DNA from: Corynebacterium kroppenstedtii DSM 44385
GTDB lineage: Bacteria; Actinomycetota; Actinomycetes; Mycobacteriales; Mycobacteriaceae
Length of the DNA: 64,000 nt
Direction of reading: 5' to 3'
NCBI RefSeq assembly: GCF_000023145.1
Contig: NC_012704.1
Location: 1,302,001-1,366,000 of the forward strand
Made by a program: the position numbers and the translations under genes. Positions 60,551 through 64,000 of the stretch are shown here, in pieces. Under the pieces are notes generated by a model. That model made no database searches. It was not told the DNA's origin and saw only the letters and a list, made by a program, of their open reading frames with translations. Position 1 is the first letter of the stretch. The number at the start of each line of letters is the position of its first letter.

Positions 60551-61345
60551 TTATTCTGCGTGGGGACGCGGTACCGCGACGTCACCGATAACAATCACCG
60601 CCGGCGGATCGACGTTTTCCAGCACCTGCCCTAACGAGGCCAACGTCGTCGCAATCGATTTTTCGTTGGACGTCGTTCCTTCTTGAGTGACAAAAGCTGG
60701 GGTCTCAGGGTCACGACCTGCATCCATCAGCGCTTGTGCGATGGCGCCACCATTTTTCACGCCCATGATGATGCAAATTGTGCCCCTCATGTGGCCTAAT
60801 GCATCCCAGTTCACGAGTGACTTGGGGTGCCCGGGCGGCACGTGGCCCGACACCACGGTGAAATCATGAGTCACGCCGCGTTGAGTCACAGACACACCGG
60901 CGGTTTCGGGCACAGCAATGGGGCTTGTTATCCCCGGGACAACGGTGACCGACACATGCTGGTCTTCGCAGTACTCTTGCTCTTCGAGCCCACGGCCGAA
61001 AATGAATGGGTCCCCGCCCTTCAGCCGAACGACAAATTGACCGGCTTCCGCATGTTCAACGAGCATCGAGTTGATTTTTTCCTGGGCTACCGACTTGCGG
61101 TATGGCAGCTTTGCCACATCAATAACATCGCAATCAGCGGGAATAATTGACGACAAATCCGGCGCTAAGTGGTCGATCAAAATGACGTCCGCGGCCCCCA
61201 CATATTGATATCCGCGGTACGAGATCAAGCCTGGATCGCCTGGGCCACCACCGACTAAGGCAACTGTTCCACGAAGCTGTCCTCGGATATCGCTGATAGT
61301 CTCCGACGGCAGCGGTCGGAGGGTCACTGGTGGCAAATCGGTCAT
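60551..61345 (-). CDS. cobA: Uroporphyrinogen-III C-methyltransferase
   Basis: CobA methylates uroporphyrinogen III to precorrin-2, the branch to cobalamin and siroheme. The 264-residue product has VALVGGGPGDPGLISYRG, RLKGGDPFIFGRGLEEQEY, and VVPGITSPIAVPETAGVSVT. It is the stand-alone methyltransferase, without the oxidase/ferrochelatase half found in CysG. It is followed at a distance by cobB and cobO on the same strand, as in mycobacteria. Confidence 0.95.
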   Translation of the reverse strand: MTDLPPVTLRPLPSETISDIRGQLRGTVALVGGGPGDPGLISYRGYQYVGAADVILIDHLAPDLSSIIPADCDVIDVAKLPYRKSVAQEKINSMLVEHAEAGQFVVRLKGGDPFIFGRGLEEQEYCEDQHVSVTVVPGITSPIAVPETAGVSVTQRGVTHDFTVVSGHVPPGHPKSLVNWDALGHMRGTICIIMGVKNGGAIAQALMDAGRDPETPAFVTQEGTTSNEKSIATTLASLGQVLENVDPPAVIVIGDVAVPRPHAE

Positions 61346-61461
61346 AGCCTTCAGCTTAGTCTCGGTCTCGTTGGGGGCGGACGCTGGTGGATGGGTTGGC
61401 TGTGTACGCAGGTTATCGCGCCACTAACGACGAGGTGACGGCTCACGCGTACCGCGGCAGC

Positions 61462-62985
61462 TCACGCGTAATGGTGCGACGGCTGATCGTGAAACTCGCG
61501 GCATGCGTCGACAAAATTGACGATAGCGCTGGGCATGGCGGCAGGATGGGTATGCAAATACGACGCATGAATGTTGTTGCGCACCCAACCCTCGTGGACG
61601 TCACGGCCGTCCCATCCCGTCCATGTCCACGCAGACTGACGTTCTGACGGATCACTCGAACCGCCCGTAGCAGCGTCGTCAATAACGAGGGATGTGTGAT
61701 GGAATTCGTGTCCAATGAGCTGGTCACCCTGATGCCATAACGCTGAGGACTGTGTTGCGGTCGCCTCGCGGTAGCCGAGAGTTACCCGCTTGTTCATGTG
61801 CGCGGACGCCGGGAATACCCCACACATGGGATAGCCCTCCAGGCTCTCAAGGAGCCACAAGAGCCCAGCGCACTCGGCGTGAATAGGGCGATGGCAATCC
61901 GCTGATTCGCGGATGAGTCCAGCCAAGCGTCGCCTCGAGGACAGCTCCTTCACGTGCTCTTCCGGGAACCCTCCCGGGATGATAATTCCGTCGGAGCGCC
62001 GGATAGCATCGCACGCGGTGTCTTCATCCCCCAGCGGATCCACATCGATGACATCAGCACCCGCTGCGTCGAGCAGTTCCCGATGCTCTGCATACGAGAA
62101 GCTAAATGCGGGCCCACCGACCATGGCAATCAATGGGCGCTCTGATCGACGAGGACCGGCACCGGTGTGGCACCGCTTGATCTCCTCAGCAGGATTCCAC
62201 ACCGGGCCCGGCACGGGCGGTGTGGCTAGGTCGCGCACAGCGTCCAGGTCAACGGAGTCTTCCACCATGTCCGCCATATGACTGACGGCTTCCTGTGCTT
62301 CGGCACTCCACTCGGATGTCGTGATGAGCCCCAAATGCCGGCTCGGCACCTCGACATCGACGGCACGCGGAACTGCACCAATGACCGGAACGCCCTGCTC
62401 TTCGACTGCTTTTGTTGCGACAGCCGTGTGTCTGGTGGAGCCCACTCGGTTCAAGATCACGCCAGCGATGGTCACGTCCGGGTCCAGGGTCGAAAAACCT
62501 TTTACGACGGCTCCGACCGACTGGCTCATTCCGCGGACATCAATGACGAGGACGACGGGGAGGCCAATTAGCCGGGCGACTTCAGCCGTGGAGCCACTGG
62601 CTACTGAACCGCTGACAGCTGCGCCACTCTGGGCGGCAACACTTTTCTCGTTACCGACGTGCGAGGACAAGGCCGGAATTCGACCGTCGAAAAGGCCCAT
62701 CACGCCTTCCACCACGGCAATGTCCGCAACCAAGGAGCCGTGACGATACAACGGGGCTATGCGGTCGGTTCCGCACATGACTGAATCGAGGTTACGTCCT
62801 GGCCGGCCCGTGGCTACACCGTGATAACCAGGGTCAATGTAGTCGGGACCGATTTTAAACGGCGCAACAATGTGTCGTCGGCTCAGCGCCGCCATAAGAC
62901 CTGTGGCAAGCGTCGTCTTTCCCGTCCCCGAGGCGGAACCGGCAATAACAAGTCCCGGCGCGCCCGTACCTTGGGTGTCTACCAC
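61462..62985 (-). CDS. cobB: Cobyrinate a,c-diamide synthase
   Basis: CobB uses glutamine and ATP to amidate the a and c side chains of (hydrogeno)cobyrinate. The 507-residue product has the N-terminal P-loop AGSASGTGKTTLATGL and a C-terminal class I amidotransferase domain with the Cys nucleophile in HAECAGLLWLL and IGHEFHHTSL. It starts at GTG 62985, overlapping the cobO stop by seven bases. Confidence 0.95.
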   Translation of the reverse strand: MVDTQGTGAPGLVIAGSASGTGKTTLATGLMAALSRRHIVAPFKIGPDYIDPGYHGVATGRPGRNLDSVMCGTDRIAPLYRHGSLVADIAVVEGVMGLFDGRIPALSSHVGNEKSVAAQSGAAVSGSVASGSTAEVARLIGLPVVLVIDVRGMSQSVGAVVKGFSTLDPDVTIAGVILNRVGSTRHTAVATKAVEEQGVPVIGAVPRAVDVEVPSRHLGLITTSEWSAEAQEAVSHMADMVEDSVDLDAVRDLATPPVPGPVWNPAEEIKRCHTGAGPRRSERPLIAMVGGPAFSFSYAEHRELLDAAGADVIDVDPLGDEDTACDAIRRSDGIIIPGGFPEEHVKELSSRRRLAGLIRESADCHRPIHAECAGLLWLLESLEGYPMCGVFPASAHMNKRVTLGYREATATQSSALWHQGDQLIGHEFHHTSLVIDDAATGGSSDPSERQSAWTWTGWDGRDVHEGWVRNNIHASYLHTHPAAMPSAIVNFVDACREFHDQPSHHYA

Positions 62986-63599
62986 TCGATACCTTTCTGG
63001 CCTTTTCGTCCTTGATCCATGGGGTGCTTGATTTTCTCCATCTTGGTTACAAGGTCGGCAACGTCAATGATCTCTTGTGGTGCACGCCGGCCCGTAATGA
63101 CGACGTGCTGGGTGCCGGGGCGGTTCCGGAGCGTCTCGGCTACTTTCTCAACAGGGACCCATCCCCATGACATGGGGTAGGTGAATTCGTCCAGGACATA
63201 AAAATCGTGGGTTTCCTCGTGGAGCCGTCGGGCAACCTCGTGCCACCCATCGAGGGCGTTGCGCGCGTGGTCGTCTTCGGTTCCCTTGGTCCGGGACCAT
63301 GACCACCCTTCGCCCATTTTGTGCCATTCGACGGGTCCGCCGACGCCGGTCTCGTCGTGTAGCTCCCCCAGTTTCCGGAAGACAGCTTCCTCGCCGACCC
63401 GCCATTTCGCGGACTTGACGAACTGGAAGACGCCGATGCTCATCCCCTGGTTCCACGCGCGCAGGGCCATTCCGAAAGCAGCTGTGGATTTTCCTTTGCC
63501 ATCGCCCGTGTTGACCGCGGTGACGGGGAGCATCCGTCGCTGTCGTGTTGTTAATCCGTCGTTGGGAATGTTCGCGGGATCAACTTTTCCTTTGGGCAT
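62979..63599 (-). CDS. cobO: Cob(I)yrinic acid a,c-diamide adenosyltransferase
   Basis: CobO attaches the adenosyl ligand to cobalt during B12 synthesis or salvage. The 206-residue product shows the P-loop NTGDGKGKSTAAFGMALRA, the FYVLDEFTYPMSWGWV segment and HVVITGRRAPQEI. It is translationally coupled to cobB. No cobalamin riboswitch was recognised upstream. Confidence 0.96.
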   Translation of the reverse strand: MPKGKVDPANIPNDGLTTRQRRMLPVTAVNTGDGKGKSTAAFGMALRAWNQGMSIGVFQFVKSAKWRVGEEAVFRKLGELHDETGVGGPVEWHKMGEGWSWSRTKGTEDDHARNALDGWHEVARRLHEETHDFYVLDEFTYPMSWGWVPVEKVAETLRNRPGTQHVVITGRRAPQEIIDVADLVTKMEKIKHPMDQGRKGQKGIEW

Positions 63600-63731
63600 T
63601 GTCGTCTCTCTCCTCAGTGACTGTCATTGCCTGCGCGCGTGCTTCTATCCAATTATCGCTGTGCGTATTCAGGGCTAAGCAGAGTGGTTGCTTTGCCCCG
63701 ACGCTCTGGCTCGACGTTCTAACGCAACGTA

Positions 63732-64000
63732 CTAGCTCAACGTCTTGATGACTCCACCTAGATTATCGGCCGACAGCTCATCTAACCGAACACACGGGGC
63801 ATGGAGGTAAGCCGCTAACCGCGATGCTAAACCTAGTCGCACCCGGCCTTGGCGTTCACAATCGATGACGACACTCCCTGCGAGCCCCCGACGAGCGATA
63901 CGGCGAGCTGCTGCTTCGGCGGCGGCCAAACCGCCTTTGCCATTGGCACGTCCATCCGATAGGCACATGAGGATGGCTCTGCGGCCGGGCTCCCGATAAT
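63732..64000 (-). CDS. Magnesium-chelatase-type VWA protein (5' part beyond window)
   Basis: The last ~89 codons are visible. The fragment includes PGRRAILMCLSDGRANGKGG, the MIDAS-like SDG motif of a von Willebrand A domain, and ends DNLGGVIKTLS. Similar mycobacterial genes (next to cobO) encode a BchD/ChlD-like or cobalt-chelatase subunit that may insert cobalt in B12 synthesis. Only the C-terminus is seen, so subunit type is not certain. It ends 132 bases upstream of cobO. Confidence 0.8.
   Translation of the reverse strand, partial: YREPGRRAILMCLSDGRANGKGGLAAAEAAARRIARRGLAGSVVIDCERQGRVRLGLASRLAAYLHAPCVRLDELSADNLGGVIKTLS

Noticed and set aside
63600..63731. Cobalamin riboswitch before cobO-cobB
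   Set aside because: No B12-box-like sequence was found and the gap is too short for the full element.

Overview
The window is core chromosome from a moderately GC-rich actinobacterium, most likely a Corynebacterium. The evidence is gene content and order. The runs dapF-miaA, miaB, gluABCD, recX-recA, bioYMN, pspA-clgR-cinA-pgsA, terC, ftsK, RNase J-dapA-thyX-dapB, pnp-rpsO-ribF, truB-pptT-dinF-nrnA-rbfA-infB-ylxR-nusA-rimP, proS and cobA-cobB-cobO-chelatase match the arrangement known from Corynebacterium and Mycobacterium. Species cannot be fixed from the sequence alone. No tRNA, rRNA, CRISPR array, insertion sequence, prophage or plasmid gene was seen.

Layout. 1-4.5 kb: hflX (cut by the left edge), then feoA-feoB-feoC for ferrous iron uptake, all on the minus strand. 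4.8-6.3 kb: an unrecognised protein with a Cys/Gly tail, plus a small membrane protein. 6.2-13 kb: dapF, miaA, a dioxygenase-like protein, a DUF349 protein, a membrane protein and miaB. 13.2-16.6 kb: glutamate ABC importer gluABCD, with gluC frameshifted. 16.7-18.5 kb: recX and recA with a LexA-type box. 18.8-20.9 kb: biotin ECF transporter bioYMN. 20.9-24.9 kb: pspA, clgR, cinA, pgsA, terC. 25.2-33.6 kb: ftsK, RNase J, dapA, thyX, dapB. 33.9-39.5 kb: a peptide ABC importer operon in which the first permease has an in-frame amber codon and the binding protein is frameshifted. 39.5-43.3 kb: a YwiC-like membrane protein, pnp, rpsO. 43.5-55.1 kb: ribF, truB, pptT, dinF, nrnA, rbfA, infB, ylxR, nusA, rimP. 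55.1-60.5 kb: a Tat/lipoprotein ferritin-like protein, proS, ino1, yaaA. 60.5-64 kb: cobA, cobB, cobO and the end of a magnesium-chelatase-type gene (cut by the right edge).

How it works together. Most genes are housekeeping: lysine/diaminopimelate synthesis (dapA, dapB, dapF), tRNA modification (miaA, miaB, truB), transcription and translation factors (nusA, rimP, infB, rbfA, rpsO), RNA decay (pnp, RNase J, nrnA), envelope and stress functions (pgsA, pspA, clgR) and cofactor supply (biotin uptake, FAD, cobalamin). No clear new multi-gene defence or mobile system was found. The features most worth a second look are: a probable Mn2+-sensing yybP-ykoY riboswitch before terC with mutually exclusive pairing around the Shine-Dalgarno; a terminator-like hairpin that covers the rbfA ribosome-binding site; a His/Cys-rich insertion inside the FeoB GTPase domain; the Cys/Gly-tailed protein beside the feo genes; and three disabling lesions in two amino acid/peptide importers.
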